A DNA stretch of 64,000 bases. It comes from Caenorhabditis elegans (lineage: Eukaryota > Nematoda > Chromadorea > Rhabditida > Rhabditidae). The translations under genes and the position numbers were made by a program. Where the stretch lies: positions 15,376,001 to 15,440,000 of the forward strand of contig NC_003284.9 of NCBI RefSeq assembly GCF_000002985.6, given 5' to 3'. This document shows positions 62,601-64,000 of the stretch, piece by piece; positions within the stretch are counted from its first letter, which is position 1; each line of letters opens with the position of its first letter. Below the pieces are notes generated by a model. The model made no database searches, had not been told where the DNA came from, and saw only the letters and a list, made by a program, of their open reading frames with translations.

Positions 62601-64000
62601 AATTGAATGCGACTATGGGGCCTTGTTTATCAGGGTTCTCAAACTGTTCGGATTGAGAATATATTTCTACAACGGGTCGCCCATTGGGGTGCTTTTTTGA
62701 TTTCAGCATGTAAAGTGCGTTTTTGCAAAGATGATGAGTCAAGTTTCGAATGGAAGATATTCCTCCTAAAATAAAAACAAATTAATTTGTATGTGAAAAA
62801 TTATTCCAGTGAGCAGTCAGTGAGAAATTTATGTAGCTTCACCACAAGCTGTTGCCGTGACGTTGGAATGAAAAAAAAAGAAACATTTTCCTGTGTAGAA
62901 TAGGCCTCCTACGGGGGTGCTACTCTCGCCCGCCCGCACCACACCACGCCCTTCTCTGTTGCACACAGTTATAGTGGCGCGAAGTCCCGCGCAGCGTCGG
63001 CCGCAGTACACAGAGTGGGATAGTGCAGGCGCACGGAGGTGCTGGAGTAGAGCGGGTATAGTGTGCCCTCTCGCGCCTCGCCTTGTGGAAGGCCTTGTTT
63101 AGAACGTTACGTGTGCATAGCAAATTTAGCTGCTATTCATAACAAAAGTTATCTCAACGACTTTCAAAAAAACTTCAGTAATATCAAAAATGATTCCAGG
63201 ATAATTTTTTACAAATGTATGGATTTTTTTTAAACATATAAACATGTAACAAAATCAAGTGATCTAAAATCTAGAATCTTAAAAGTTAGACTAAGATTCC
63301 ATATTTCAGAATCTCTGGTACGTTAAATATGTGTATTTTCCAGTTTTTTTCCGTTTCACTTACCACATCGTTCAATTTCTTCAAATCCTTTCTGCAATTG
63401 TGCAATACCATAGTAGTTCAGAGTCCCTTCTTCAAAAGCTCGTTCAAACTCTCGTAAAACGAAAAACATGCTCATTTCATCTACACTTTGCACCGTTCCA
63501 CCGGCAAATGACGTTTTCTCGATCAGGTGTGCCGAATCTGAATTAATTTTGATATACATATGATAATGGGGCAATTTTTTACCTTTTCTCACGAGTAGTG
63601 CTCCAATTCCAGTAGGATACCCGAATATTTTGTAGAATGAAAATGCTATAAAGTTCGGGCGTTGTTGGGATAGATCAAGAGCAGATGAAGAAACAAAACT
63701 TGCTGCGTCAAGACACACAGCCCAACCTGAACAAAAAAAGCATAATTTATTACTGAAAATTGTCTAAAAACCTTTTTCTTGAAGTCTGTGGACACTTTCT
63801 AGGCTGTACTTTTTTCCACAAAAATTGCTCATTGCCGTGAGCACAAACAAACTGTGCTCAACATCCGGAATTTCATGCTCCAAAATGCTTTCTTCATTCA
63901 CACAGCTTATAGAGTTAACCTGAAAAAAAGTGTTTTTGTTTGGTTTTGTACTTTTTTGTTTCCATACTTTGCCGTTGACAACATGTCGGAGCCCAACTAC
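59684..64000 (-). CDS. mocs-1: molybdenum cofactor sulfurase, C-terminal 594 residues (5' end outside window)
   Basis: Exons, all in phase: 64000-63968 (partial), 63919-63772, 63726-63583, 63537-63364, 62765-62446, 61881-61628, 61579-61355, 61306-61134, 60198-60083, 60020-59913 and 59773-59684. The enzyme transfers sulfur from L-cysteine onto Moco, activating xanthine dehydrogenase and aldehyde oxidase. The class-V aminotransferase domain shows SFYKIFGYPTG with the PLP-binding Lys, and RTGCFCNIGAC with the persulfide Cys. The C-terminal MOSC part has FPIKSVGSVG, NDREFLIVNDD, FLLINEASVYML, CTRCEMICVDPMTGEKD and the ending MTFGIYIRQ to FSTD. The exon 61881-61628 uses an unusual donor, GTCCGT, required to keep frame and alignment. 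Introns carry two MITE-like palindromes and a GC-rich block. Confidence 0.95.
60346..61000. mobile_element. MITE-like inverted repeat in mocs-1 intron
   Basis: The left end AAAGGTGGAGTGAAGTCAA and right end TTGACTCTACTCTACCA are inverted. Interior arms also pair (AATTCCCGCGCAAATGAGTA against CACTCATTTGCATGGGAATT, and the TGACGTCA-like centres). No coding capacity. Confidence 0.8.
61904..62305. mobile_element. MITE-like inverted repeat in mocs-1 intron
   Basis: Left end TGAAGGTGGAGTTGCGGCAA, right end CAATGGCGCTACTTCACTTT. It is the same terminal family as the inverted repeat within unit R (20984-21347) and the one at 41735-42476. It contains the segment shared with 47.6 kb. Confidence 0.75.
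62880..63100. other. GC-rich block inside a mocs-1 intron
   Basis: About 200 bases much more GC-rich than the intron around it, with GCGCGAAGTCCCGCGCAGCG and other CpG-rich runs. The open frames on both strands have no splice sites joining them to mocs-1. It may be a repeat remnant or an internal promoter. Confidence 0.35.

Overview
The window reads as nematode nuclear DNA, almost certainly Caenorhabditis elegans, and the gene set points to the X chromosome. The reasons are: small multi-exon genes with short AT-rich introns and TTTCAG-type acceptors; a flp-type neuropeptide precursor for AMRNSLVRF-amide; an astacin of the NAS type with ShK tails; a short Meis-domain gene; a nested Q/N-rich gene; and an RTE-1-type retrotransposon. 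Symbols (psa-3, pqn-36, nas-13, flp-32, mocs-1) come from recognising the proteins and their order, not from a database search. Exon models were built by hand from splice sites and reading-frame continuity, and every junction listed keeps phase.

Layout. Bases 1-31.4 kb contain no gene I can defend, only one possible terminal exon at the left edge. The region is AT-rich and littered with palindromic (MITE-like) repeats, a 114-bp CT microsatellite, mono-G tracts and a tRNA-derived SINE. Inside it, 20.1-29.2 kb is a striking array: a 1,399-bp unit R occurs three times, separated by a full-length RTE non-LTR retrotransposon and then by an internally deleted copy of the same element (R-L-R-L'-R). 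All copies look essentially identical to each other.

From 31.9 to 43.05 kb lies psa-3 (plus strand), encoding a Meis/HTH domain but no homeodomain. Its 8.3-kb second intron holds the complete, antiparallel nine-exon gene pqn-36, a secreted-type Q/N-rich protein. At 45.1-48.8 kb is a nine-exon plus-strand gene for a secreted pre-pro-protein ending in a Cys-rich, cystine-knot-like domain. Its first intron contains a degenerate interstitial telomere (TTAGGC) tract in perfect hexamer register. It converges on nas-13 (minus strand, 49.3-52.1 kb).

Further right are a 126-residue predicted helical protein (minus strand, 54.0-55.1 kb), flp-32 (plus strand, 57.8-58.8 kb) and the 3' eleven exons of the molybdenum cofactor sulfurase gene mocs-1 (minus strand, 59.7 kb to the window end).

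The most interesting signal is the relation between two repeats. A tRNA-derived SINE (copies at 9.4, 43.8 and 50.7 kb) shares its 3' end with the 3' end of the RTE element at 24.75-24.79 kb. This is the hallmark of a SINE mobilised by its partner LINE.
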